Part shown: piece after piece, positions 16,914 through 25,500 of the stretch | Layout: every line of letters begins with the position of its first letter | Numbering within the stretch: position 1 is the first letter of the stretch | Notes under the pieces: generated by a model | What the model was told of the DNA's origin: nothing | What the model saw: the letters and a program-made list of their open reading frames with translations, nothing else | Databases searched by the model: none | Made by a program: the position numbers and the translations under genes | Assembly (NCBI GenBank): GCA_002353525.1 | Contig: DEJV01000054.1 | Location: forward strand, 3,230 to 38,296 | Direction of reading: 5' to 3' | Source of the DNA: Prevotella sp. UBA2739 | GTDB lineage: Bacteria; Bacteroidota; Bacteroidia; Bacteroidales; Bacteroidaceae | DNA length: 35,067 nt

Positions 16914-16978
16914 GCAAAGTTACGAAAAATCGAGAGGAAAGCCAAATTTATTTGAGCTTTTCCGAGTGCCAAGTAAGT
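16914..16978 (-). promoter_or_regulatory. Promoter cassette of the GH127 gene (repeat copy)
   Basis: The -7 element TAACTTTG is at 16915-16922 on the minus strand, with TTTG at 16943-16946 and a 20-base spacer. The whole 65-bp stretch matches 27721-27785 upstream of parC at 61 of 65 positions. Its -7 proximal 20-mer CTCGATTTTTCGTAACTTTG is identical to the parC promoter at 27850-27869. Confidence 0.8.
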
Positions 16979-17040
16979 CCGGCGAAGCTAAAGAATGCGA
17001 AAATCGAGAGCAGAACGCGTTTTATTATTAATTGAGCAAG

Positions 17041-17147
17041 TTCGGAAAGGCGGCCTGAAAGGCCAATGAGCACCTAGCCCAGGGAACACCCTGGGCTAGG
17101 TGCTCGTTGCCCCTTCGGGGCGTTACATCGTGACTCACGAAACTTAA
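17041..17147. repeat. REP-like palindromic element 2
   Basis: It contains GGCCTGAAAGGCC at 17052-17064, a perfect 17-bp inverted repeat at 17068-17084 / 17089-17105 with a 4-base loop, and GCCCCTTCGGGGC around 17109-17121. It ends in TCGTGACTCACGAAACTTAA at 17128-17147, the same terminal motif as element 1 (14232-14251, one base differing). It is built from the same blocks as element 1 in another order and orientation. Confidence 0.78.
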
Positions 17148-17154
17148 ATTAATG

Positions 17155-17335
17155 ATTCAAGTTTCGGATGTTATACATCCTTTATATTCGAAGGTACGTA
17201 GGTGCGTGGGTGCGTGGGTACGAGATTAGTCTCGCTCGCTGAGATATTTTGGAGCTGCTGATGACGGAGACAAGGGTATTCTCGTACCTTCGTACCCTCG
17301 CACCCTCGTACCTCCGAAACTTCAATTAATGACTT
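17155..17335. repeat. REP-like element 3 with imperfect 35-bp inverted repeat
   Basis: It is bounded by CAAGTTTCGGATG from 17158 and CTCCGAAACTTCAATTAATGA ending near 17333. The arms 17190-17224 and 17281-17315 are imperfect inverted copies made of GGTACG/GGTGCG steps. A small GGATGT/ACATCC palindrome lies at 17166-17180. It lies just downstream of the TlpA gene and may end PUL 2 transcription, although no T-tract is seen. Confidence 0.7.
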
Positions 17336-17344
17336 ATCCTCTTC

Positions 17345-18490
17345 TTATTTCATCAGCTCTGCCAGTTTCTGAGCCAGTTTCTCACCACGGGCATCGTCGT
17401 TCTCGGCAAGAATCGTGCCTTCGGTATCCACCAGATACATGGTGGGAACAGCTTTCACCTTAAACTGGTCGGCCACCTCGTTAGAGAGGAAGTTGGGCCA
17501 CTGCAGTTTTTCCTCTTGCAGAGCTTTCTTCCACTGGGCGGCATTACGGTCGATAGAGATGCTGATTACCTCGAAGCCCTTGTCCTTATACAGTTCGTAT
17601 TGGCGCTTCACGTTGGGTATCTCATTGCGGCAAGGCCGGCACCACGAAGCCCAGAAGTCGATGAGCACATATTTCTTTCCCTTTGCCAGCTGCTGGAAGG
17701 TAATGGCTTTGCCGGTCTCATCCTTTACGGTGAACATGTGGATCTTCTCTCCCACTCCACCGGCAGGCCACAGTTCGGTTCTCATCTTCTTGCCGTACCA
17801 AGAGTTCTTAGCTGCATCTGAGAACTGGTTGTACATGTTGCGCTGGTCGGGCGTGAAGTAGCTCATATACTGATGGGCCAGCAATGGTCCCCAGAACGTG
17901 TCTTTGTTATCGAGAATCAAACCGTTCATTGTTTTCTCGGCATACTGCATGAACTCATGGTCGGCTTTCTCCATCTCCTTATATTCGTCCGACTTTTTGT
18001 AAGCCGCAAGTTCGTCGCCTTTCAGCTTGTTCAGATGCTCATAGATATGTTTAAACCGCTGCTGGTTGTCGTTGAACATCTTATCGAGTTTTTGCCGCTC
18101 GGCCACAAATCCCTGAAACTTTTCAGTAAGCGGCGAGCCCGTGATGGTGGTGTTCCATGTATAGCGGTCCACGCCGTCCCAGGCTTTTCCCTTCTCTACG
18201 CTGCCCGTAACGGTGATATCGGTATTCTCGAGCATCAACGCACATACACCATAGGCATCTTTCACTCCTACATGCACACAAATGGGCTCGGAGGCGGTAC
18301 CCGTGAACAGGAACTTGCCATCCTTGACAGTAGTCTCGCCCAGCGGAACCTCTTTCTCGTGGCTCATCGGAGTGAGCTGTAAGAGAGTTCCATCAGGCAG
18401 ACCTTCCACACTGCCGCTAATCGTATACTTCTGGGCGTTCAACCCCAAAGCCATTGCCAGTGAGACAATGACAAAAATGATTCTTTTCAT
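17345..18490 (-). CDS. TlpA-type thioredoxin-fold protein with DUF4369 domain
   Basis: Exported thiol-disulphide oxidoreductase. The start at 18490 gives the signal MKRIIFVIVSLAMALGLNAQ; the upstream ATGs arise in the duplicated leader and are unlikely. Residues about 24-120 form DUF4369 (SGSVEGLPDGTLLQLTPM). A helical middle section follows, then the TlpA/AhpC domain with DFWASWCRPCRNEIPN, where the CxxC pair is WCRPC, and KAVPTMYLVDTEG, which has the cis-proline. It has 381 residues. There is no lipobox, so it is periplasmic. It is the last gene of PUL 2, 86 bases after the PKD-like gene. Such proteins often end SusCD operons in Bacteroidota; the redox partner is unknown. Confidence 0.92.
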   Translation of the reverse strand: MKRIIFVIVSLAMALGLNAQKYTISGSVEGLPDGTLLQLTPMSHEKEVPLGETTVKDGKFLFTGTASEPICVHVGVKDAYGVCALMLENTDITVTGSVEKGKAWDGVDRYTWNTTITGSPLTEKFQGFVAERQKLDKMFNDNQQRFKHIYEHLNKLKGDELAAYKKSDEYKEMEKADHEFMQYAEKTMNGLILDNKDTFWGPLLAHQYMSYFTPDQRNMYNQFSDAAKNSWYGKKMRTELWPAGGVGEKIHMFTVKDETGKAITFQQLAKGKKYVLIDFWASWCRPCRNEIPNVKRQYELYKDKGFEVISISIDRNAAQWKKALQEEKLQWPNFLSNEVADQFKVKAVPTMYLVDTEGTILAENDDARGEKLAQKLAELMK

Positions 18491-18525
18491 AAGCATCAAG
18501 TTAAGAATAAGCATCAAGTTAAGAA
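18490..18525. repeat. Perfect 18-bp tandem duplication before the TlpA start
   Basis: TAAGCATCAAGTTAAGAA occurs twice without interruption (18490-18507 and 18508-18525), immediately upstream of the TlpA ATG on the minus strand. It lies in the translation initiation region and creates spurious upstream ATG codons in the same frame. Confidence 0.9.
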
Positions 18526-18576
18526 AATGAAGAATCAGATTGCCTTGACCTCCAAGGCAATCCGATGTAAAACTGA

Positions 18577-20220
18577 TTATTCAGAAGTGTTGATGCAACA
18601 CATTCCTTTGATTTTTCCCCAACCAGTGGTGATGACTGGCTCGCCAGAGCCACCGAACATGGGTCCCCACATCGTGCTGGTGACACAGTTGTCCATGTCC
18701 ATCTCACTCATGAAGAGTTTTCCGTCTTGTTTCTGCTCATTCCAAATACCAATCCACATGATGGTACACATACTTGCAGATGGCCATCCGCCGCTACCCC
18801 AGCCGTAGATGCATGTGATCTCCTCACCGGGCTCGCAGGCATAAACTACTCGCGAAGTGGTGGCTCCACTAAGCGACGAGAATCCATATACACCCTTTGG
18901 TGTGGCATAGTAGAATCCTCCTGATGCCAGGCTCGACTTATACATGGTTGCATTCATGATATCCTCACATCCACTCAAATCGATGATGGAGCGGGCACCT
19001 TGTCCAGACAGATCGCCATTATCAATGCGATTGTAGAAATTGTAGATATACAGGTAGGGCTTACCGCTGATGTGGGTGACGATACCTGTATAACTGTTAC
19101 CCATCTGGAATACAGCCTTCACGTCGCCCGGTACATTGTTGGCATCGACCACAGCATCGCTGACGGTGCTCTTGAAGTTACTCACCTGAGAACTCTGATT
19201 GAAGTATGGACGGAACTTATGGTTCTTCTGGTCGTAAATCACCTGCCAAGCATTGATGGCACCTTCTACCGGCCGCCATGTTGTTCTAGTTTCATGCGAC
19301 AGGAATGGATATGCCACGTAGTCGCCGGCAATAGGCTCAGAGAACTTCATGTCGTTGGGCTGGTTGGCATAGAGGACATGCATCTTGCCGTCGTTGATAA
19401 GGAACTCGCAGTTGTTCACGAAGAAAGCATCCTGCGGATTGAACACCTCCGGAGTGTTGTAGAACATGTCTTCCCATGTGTTCACGGTCTGGAATCCGGA
19501 AGTACTGATGCGATACAGATTCTTGTCGGTAGCTATCAGATAGGCATCCTTCGAAGTCTTGCCCGTGTGAGTAGCATAAATAAAGCGTGGTTTGCCCTCC
19601 ATGTAGTGGCCGACAGCCGAACTATATGCCTGGTATTTGCAGGACAGCGGGCCGTAGATCATCATCAGGGGATCGGTGAACACCTCCAAGTCTGACTGTC
19701 CCTCACGCTCCGTGAGCAAGAAAAGACCGCTCACATTACCTGGCTGTGACACTACGGTGTAAGGCGAGGCAAAATAATAAGCCATCATACCATTGACCGT
19801 ATCTTTGGCCTCACAATAAATCTTATAGGTACCTGGCTCCAGATCGCAAGTCCACTTCAGGTCTTTCTCCCGGTAGATAATCTGTCGTTTGGGATAGACA
19901 AGGGCATTTCCTTCCACCACCTGCTGATAATTGCCGTAATTACTCTTCAGGTAGAACCAAGTGTATTGCAGTCTTTCAGGATAGGCATATTCCACCCGGA
20001 GATTCATCTCGTACTCCCCACCCGGGTCGATGTTCTGAAGTACATAGCCGTTTTTCGAACGAACGGTATCACGCTCGAGCACGATTTTGCTCACCTCCTC
20101 GTCAGGCAGGTAGTCATAGTTGCCGTCATCCTGTGCGCAACTCGACATGAAACAAGCCACGAACATGAGCAGAAATGACGATACCGTCCCTATTATTCTG
20201 TGATTGATTCTTGTAGTCAT
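18577..20220 (-). CDS. PKD-like family surface lipoprotein
   Basis: Predicted surface lipoprotein of PUL 2; molecular role not established. The signal peptide ends in ACFMSSC with C28 lipidated. Residues about 45-150 resemble a PKD-like immunoglobulin fold (YEMNLRVEYAYPERLQYTWFYLKSN, DLEPGTYKIYCEAKDTVNGM). The rest (FLLTEREGQSDLEVF, IYATHTGKTSKDAYLIATDKNLYRI, SGKPYLYIYNFYN) looks like a repeated-blade beta-propeller, which I infer from regular spacing and not from a known domain. It has 547 residues, normal for the family. It lies 24 bases after the DUF4843 gene. The SusC-SusD-DUF4843-PKD-like set is a recurrent unit, probably one surface complex. Confidence 0.87.
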   Translation of the reverse strand: MTTRINHRIIGTVSSFLLMFVACFMSSCAQDDGNYDYLPDEEVSKIVLERDTVRSKNGYVLQNIDPGGEYEMNLRVEYAYPERLQYTWFYLKSNYGNYQQVVEGNALVYPKRQIIYREKDLKWTCDLEPGTYKIYCEAKDTVNGMMAYYFASPYTVVSQPGNVSGLFLLTEREGQSDLEVFTDPLMMIYGPLSCKYQAYSSAVGHYMEGKPRFIYATHTGKTSKDAYLIATDKNLYRISTSGFQTVNTWEDMFYNTPEVFNPQDAFFVNNCEFLINDGKMHVLYANQPNDMKFSEPIAGDYVAYPFLSHETRTTWRPVEGAINAWQVIYDQKNHKFRPYFNQSSQVSNFKSTVSDAVVDANNVPGDVKAVFQMGNSYTGIVTHISGKPYLYIYNFYNRIDNGDLSGQGARSIIDLSGCEDIMNATMYKSSLASGGFYYATPKGVYGFSSLSGATTSRVVYACEPGEEITCIYGWGSGGWPSASMCTIMWIGIWNEQKQDGKLFMSEMDMDNCVTSTMWGPMFGGSGEPVITTGWGKIKGMCCINTSE

Positions 20221-20244
20221 ATTTACCGAATATTTAAAGCATTT

Positions 20245-20988
20245 TTACTCAAAAGTAACCAAATTACCGTTCTCGTCGGTCAGCGGATTGCCCGGATGAG
20301 CAGCGTTATACTCGTTCAGCGCATTCTGGAAACGAATCTTCAAACTCATGAGCTGTGCCCACGACATGGTGTCGGTGCTGAATTCGCTTATTCCACCAGA
20401 GTTCACCAACATAAAGCGGTACTTGGTGTTGCTATACTCTCCGAAGTAGGGTTGCAACGTATCCCAGTTGTTCGGACGAGAGAGGATGTCGTTCCAAATC
20501 ATGACGATATGATTCTCCTCGTTCACACCCGGCTTGAAGTCGGCCGACTCAGCCACCTTGATATACAGTCGGGCTGTCTTTGTCTGAAGGGCAGCCACAC
20601 GCTTCAGCACCACCGAGAATGTTCCCTTTGCCTCGCGGGCAGGGATGGTGACAGTTGAAGGGCACTCATACATAGCGGCTTCTGCCGTGGAGAGACTCTG
20701 GTCGATGGCCAGGTTGACCACACGGTCGTGGTCGGCTACCTCTCCCATGATCTGTGCATCCACCATAATGGCCTTCTCAACCACATCAGAGCCGAAAGCC
20801 ACGAATGAAAACATCACGCTGTCGGTGCCGGCAGCCCAAATGTTCTCACCCACCAGGCGCACACGCGGCTCGTCCTGATAGAAGAAATCCTCATCGGTGC
20901 TGCTGCATGCGCTCAAGAAGAAAGAGGCAAGAAGCAGCAAGCAAGAAGATGCTCCTAACGCTTTTATCATAATATTCATCTTTTTCAT
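20245..20988 (-). CDS. DUF4843 domain lipoprotein
   Basis: Small exported lipoprotein, function unknown. The signal is long and ends in FFLSAC with C28. Family-like features are the FFYQDEPRVRLVG opening, DSVMFSFVAFGSDVVEKAIMVD, VTIPAREAKGTFSVVLKRVAALQTKTARLYIKV, and the late WNDILSRPNNWDTLQPYFGEYSNTKYRFM segment. Two beta-sandwich units seem likely. The start could be M1 at 20988 or M4 at 20979; neither has a strong ribosome site. It is 28 bases after SusD and 24 before the PKD-like gene, so it is translated from the PUL 2 transcript. It is likely an accessory subunit at the SusCD surface face. Confidence 0.88.
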   Translation of the reverse strand: MKKMNIMIKALGASSCLLLLASFFLSACSSTDEDFFYQDEPRVRLVGENIWAAGTDSVMFSFVAFGSDVVEKAIMVDAQIMGEVADHDRVVNLAIDQSLSTAEAAMYECPSTVTIPAREAKGTFSVVLKRVAALQTKTARLYIKVAESADFKPGVNEENHIVMIWNDILSRPNNWDTLQPYFGEYSNTKYRFMLVNSGGISEFSTDTMSWAQLMSLKIRFQNALNEYNAAHPGNPLTDENGNLVTFE

Positions 20989-21016
20989 ATCCTAATAATC
21001 CATTAACAATTATCAA

Positions 21017-22486
21017 TTAGTTCGAATAGCCGCCAAACTCCTGGTCATTACTTGGGATAGGCAATACAAAGACACTCTTGCTACCACGGATGGAGGCACC
21101 CTTGATCTCATTGATGTTCAGGCGCTTGTAGTAGAAGAATAATTCGCCGTGTTCAGCAATGAACTCCTTGCGGTACTCCTTGTAGATCTCATTCTGAATC
21201 TGTTCGGCATTCAACTCCTTGCTCAGCGGCTCCAGCTGCAGACCGCGATTCTCGCGCACGGTATTGATCAGCTCCACAGCCTTTTGAGAATTCGTATTCT
21301 TCAAACACTCAGCAGCGATATAGAAAGCCTCACTGAAACGGAGCAGGGGATAGCGGTTGTTGAATGTGCTTCCGTCATTGTACCAGAACTTTGCCACGTA
21401 GCGTCTCTCTCCATCCTGAGCGAAGCACTTGATCAGGCGATAGTCGGTTCCAAGACCTGCATCAACCTCAAAAATATTATCGGCTGTAGCATCCGACGGA
21501 GTCAGCACGTTCACGCCACCGTCTTGCTTGAAATAATAGTTGGCCGTATCCTCCCAGTCACTAATGTTCAGTTGGAAAAGATGCTCGGTGGTGAAAGCGC
21601 AGTCGCGCTCATTCAGATTGGTCGCATTGATAGACGTGGGGTGAACCCAGCTGTATCCCGGACTGTAGCGGCCGTCATTCCAGTCGATAATCTCATTGGC
21701 ATACTTCAGGGCATTCTGCGTGTCGCCCATCCATAAATAAGCCTTGGCCAGTGTGGCGCAGCAGGCAAAGTAGTTGAACGAGTTGCGCTCCAACGAGATA
21801 ATCTGCGAACCCAGATAGTCGTAGGTGTCCAGTGTGTCGAGAGCCAGCTCGTCGTGAGCTTCTCTCAGGTCGTTGATGATGAGCTGCATGGTCTCATTGA
21901 CACTCTTCTGTCCAACGATATCAGTAGAATACTCTGTGACATAAGGTACACCTGGGGCATTGCCGTTCATCGACGGTGCACAGGCAAAGAGGCGCATCAG
22001 GTCGAAGTGCAGGAAAGCACGCAGACCCAGGGCCTCACCGCGATAGATATGGTAATTATATCCTGTGAACATCTCGGGGTCGGCTTCCTCGAGGTTACGC
22101 AGCAGGATGTTACAGTTGGCAATACAGTTGTAGGTGTTGCTCCAGATAGATGCAATGGTGGCTTCTACCGTCGAGTTGGTGTAGTCGAAGTCGTTGACAT
22201 AGCGCCATGTTCCATTGGGATTGATGTCATACGTATGCGACAGCACCTCCACGAAACCGATGCCCATGTTCAGGCCATACATGTCTTGAGTGGTCATCTT
22301 GGTATAGATACCCGTCAGCTGGTCCTTAAATCCTCCCTCACGACTAAAGTGTTTTTCCTCCTTGATCTGCGATTTGGGATCGACGTCGAGCCAGTCGTTG
22401 CACGAGGCAAAGATGAACGCAGTCATCAGCAGAACACAAGGAAGCATCACCTTTACCACCTTATTATATATATTACTTGTAGTCAT
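21017..22486 (-). CDS. SusD/RagB family lipoprotein (PUL 2)
   Basis: Surface substrate-binding lid for the PUL 2 SusC. The signal (VKVMLPCVLLMTAFIFASC) carries C29 as the lipid site, followed by NDWLDVDPKSQIKEE, a standard RagB opening. TPR-like helices follow, with RGEALGLRAFLHFDLMRLFACAP and AYLWMGDTQNALKYANEIID, and the typical end PLLRFSEAFYIAAECLKN, ELINTVRENRGL, EIYKEYRKEFIAEHGELFFYYKR. It has 489 residues, normal. It starts 30 bases after SusC, and four copies of a 7-base repeat fill that gap next to the ATG. It is of a different subfamily from the SusD in PUL 1. Confidence 0.96.
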   Translation of the reverse strand: MTTSNIYNKVVKVMLPCVLLMTAFIFASCNDWLDVDPKSQIKEEKHFSREGGFKDQLTGIYTKMTTQDMYGLNMGIGFVEVLSHTYDINPNGTWRYVNDFDYTNSTVEATIASIWSNTYNCIANCNILLRNLEEADPEMFTGYNYHIYRGEALGLRAFLHFDLMRLFACAPSMNGNAPGVPYVTEYSTDIVGQKSVNETMQLIINDLREAHDELALDTLDTYDYLGSQIISLERNSFNYFACCATLAKAYLWMGDTQNALKYANEIIDWNDGRYSPGYSWVHPTSINATNLNERDCAFTTEHLFQLNISDWEDTANYYFKQDGGVNVLTPSDATADNIFEVDAGLGTDYRLIKCFAQDGERRYVAKFWYNDGSTFNNRYPLLRFSEAFYIAAECLKNTNSQKAVELINTVRENRGLQLEPLSKELNAEQIQNEIYKEYRKEFIAEHGELFFYYKRLNINEIKGASIRGSKSVFVLPIPSNDQEFGGYSN

Positions 22487-22514
22487 AACTATTAACTATT
22501 AACTATTAACTATT
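22487..22514. repeat. Four tandem 7-bp repeats next to the SusD start
   Basis: AACTATT occurs four times in a row (plus strand), so the SusD mRNA reads AATAGTT four times directly before its ATG at 22486. The repeat sits where a ribosome binding site would be and could change length by slippage. Confidence 0.9.
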
Positions 22515-22516
22515 CA

Positions 22517-25500
22517 TTAGAACGTAACCTGGGCAGAGAGCGAGAAGGTGCGTGCATAGGGATAGCTGGTACCACGCTCGGTCTTGATACTCGAGATGAC
22601 GAACAGGTCGTTGGTGTAGGCGGTAATCTTCAGTCGCTCAAGGAAAGAGTTCTTCACGAACTTGCAGTTACGGAAGTCGTAATAGACAGAGAGTGAAGAA
22701 AGAGTAAACACGTTGTAGTCCTGCACGAAACGTGAGGTTGGGTAGGTGATGCTCTTGTCGGTGATGGCCTTATAGAGCGCCACATCGCCCGGAGTGTTCC
22801 AGCGGTCGGTCATCACGCGCTTGTCAACATTGTAGTAAATGCTGGCATTCTCTACCTTGTCCACCAAGGTCGAGTTGTATATCTGACCACCCCAGCGGTA
22901 GTTCATCGAGATGTTCCATCCCCAGCCGTTGATCTCGCCGTTGAGACCGAACAGTCCGTTCCATTTGGGCTGGGTGTCACCACATACCACCTGGTCGTTC
23001 ATGTTGTACTCGTAGGTGACTGTTCCGTCGCGCTTCACGAAGATTTCCTTACCGTTCTGCGGGTCAATGCCCAGCGACTTCACTGCCCAAATGGCATTCA
23101 TCGAGCAACCCTCGAAATATTTCACCTGCGGAGCGGTGGTCTTATTTTCCAGCGCACTGGCATCCTGGGCGTCGTTCCAGGCGCGCAGCGAGTTGGAGAT
23201 TTTCTTCAGTGTGTTCTTGTTGTGGGCTGCACTGGCAAACACGTTCACGTAGTTGCGGCCGGCATCATAGAGCTTATAGTTCAGATAGAGCTCCACACCC
23301 TTGTTCTCGGTCTCACCCAGATTGGCCACATAGGTGGTGAAACCTGTGGTGTAAGGTACAGTCACATTGGTCACCATACCCTTGGTGGTGGCGATATAGT
23401 AGTCGAAGCGACCCGAAAGGCGGTTCTTGAAGAAGGCGAAGTCAAGACCGAAGTTGGTGTCATATTTCTCCTGCCATTTCAAGGTCTCGTTGGCGAGTCG
23501 CTGGATGTAAGAACCTATAGAGCCATTGTACGAGCGGCTGCCGTAGTAGACGAAAGTAGGCATGGCATCATAGGAAGAGAATCCCTGCGAACCCGTATAC
23601 CCGTATGAGGCACGCAGCTTCAGGCGGTTCACCACCTCGCTGTCCTTCAGGAAAGCTTCGTTGTGGATGTTCCAACCGGCGCCTATCGACCAGAACGAGC
23701 CCCAGCGGTTCTTGCTGCCAGCCTCCGAGCTACCCATCAGACGGTAGTTGGCATCGAAGAGGTAGCGCTCGGCAAACGAGTAGTTCAGTGAGAGCAGACC
23801 ACCACAGTTGCGGGTGATACCTTCACTGCCCGTTGGCTTGCTATCCTTGGCATATTGAACGCCGAACTTGATGTCGTCCATGAAGTCGTTGGGGAATCCC
23901 TCGGCAAGCACACCTGTGGTATTGAACTTCGTGTCCGACATGTTCAGCTGGCCGTTGATGAAGAGCAGATGCTCACCCCACATCTTGGACCACTGCATGC
24001 CCAGGTCGGCCGAGATGTCCGTACGGTTGCCGTTGGCCTGATAGTAGGAGCCCTTGCGGAACTCATCGGTCACCGTGGCGAAGTCGCTATGGTTGGCAGG
24101 CTTGAACTGATCCACAGTATTGTGCGTGTTCACCACGCCGAAACGGCCCGTCAGCTTCCATTGCTCGGTGATGAACCACTCCAGGTAGAAGTCGTTCTGA
24201 ATAGTTGTGTAGCCCGTCTTGTCGATGGTGTTGAGCGTAGTGTTATAGAGGGGATTGTAAGTGTCGTAGACTGCGGCCCTCGGATTGGTATATTTGTAGC
24301 CTTGCACATAGTTGCCATTCTCATCGTACAGACGGCTGTAGGGGTTCAGGCGGGCGTAGGTGCTGAATACCCCGTAAGGTGAGTTGTGACTGTCGTTATA
24401 GTCGATGGTCAGTTTGTCGCGGAACTGCAGGTTCTTCACACGATAAGAAAGGGTCACACCGCCCGACAGTGTCTGACGGTCGGAGCCTTTCATCGCACCA
24501 CCGATTCTGTTGAACGAGAGGTTTACACCATATTGCATGGCCTTGTCGCCGCCCTCGATATAGACAGAGTGCTTATGGCCGAAACCGTTGCGCACGGGCT
24601 GAGCCAGCCAGTCGGTATTCACACCGGCCAGGATTTCGCGCAGTTTGCTCGTGTAGGTTTCGTTCAGCGTCATCTGGGTTTCCTCGTTGTCGCTGGTGAA
24701 GATGCCAGCCATGCGCTCGGTCTCCAGTTTCTCCTCGGCATTGGTCAGGTTATAGCTGGTCAGGTCGGGCACCTCAAGACTCATAGAGCCGGTATAGGTC
24801 ACGCGCAGTCTGCCGCTCTCCGGGCGGATGGTCTCGATGACGATTACACCATTGGCGGCCTTCGAACCGTAAATGGCCTTGGCAGTGGCGTCCTTCAGCG
24901 TCGTCACGCTTGCCACTTGGTTCATGTCCAGGTCGAGAATCTTTGTCAGCGTGGTCTCAAAACCGTCCAGGATAAACAACGGCTGGTTGGCATTTGAGGC
25001 ATACTCTCCCTGTACCTGTGAGATAGAAGAAGAACCACGCATCTGGAAATCAGGGCTCGCGTTAGGGTTGCTACCGGCGCCCAGGTTCTCTATCTGCATG
25101 AACGACGGGTCGATGTTCTTCAGCGACTGCAGCACGTTGGCGTTACCTACCTTCTGCAGGTCCTCGCCCTTCACGGTCGTCACAGCACCGGTAAAGGTGT
25201 TGGCCTTACGGGTGAAAGCTCCGGTGACTACCACCTCCTCGATGGCTTTCGAGTCGGGAGTCAGCTGAATCTGGTAACTGTTGGCCGAGGTGAGGTTCAC
25301 CACCTTGCGCTCGAAACCTACGTAACTCACCTCCAGTTGCTTCACCTCGGGGCTGATGGTCAGTTTGAAGTGGCCGTTCAGGTCGGTTACCACGGCAAAG
25401 CTCTCACGGCTGCCGGCACTCTTCACGTTTGTCACAGTGGCACCCGGCAGGGGCTCGCCCAGCTCTTCGACCACCATACCCGTGATGTCGCGGTTACGGT

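Noticed and set aside
13857..17335. Insertion sequences
   Set aside because: The palindromic elements carry no transposase gene or remnant and have no clear target duplications that I could verify, so they are called REP-like repeats only.
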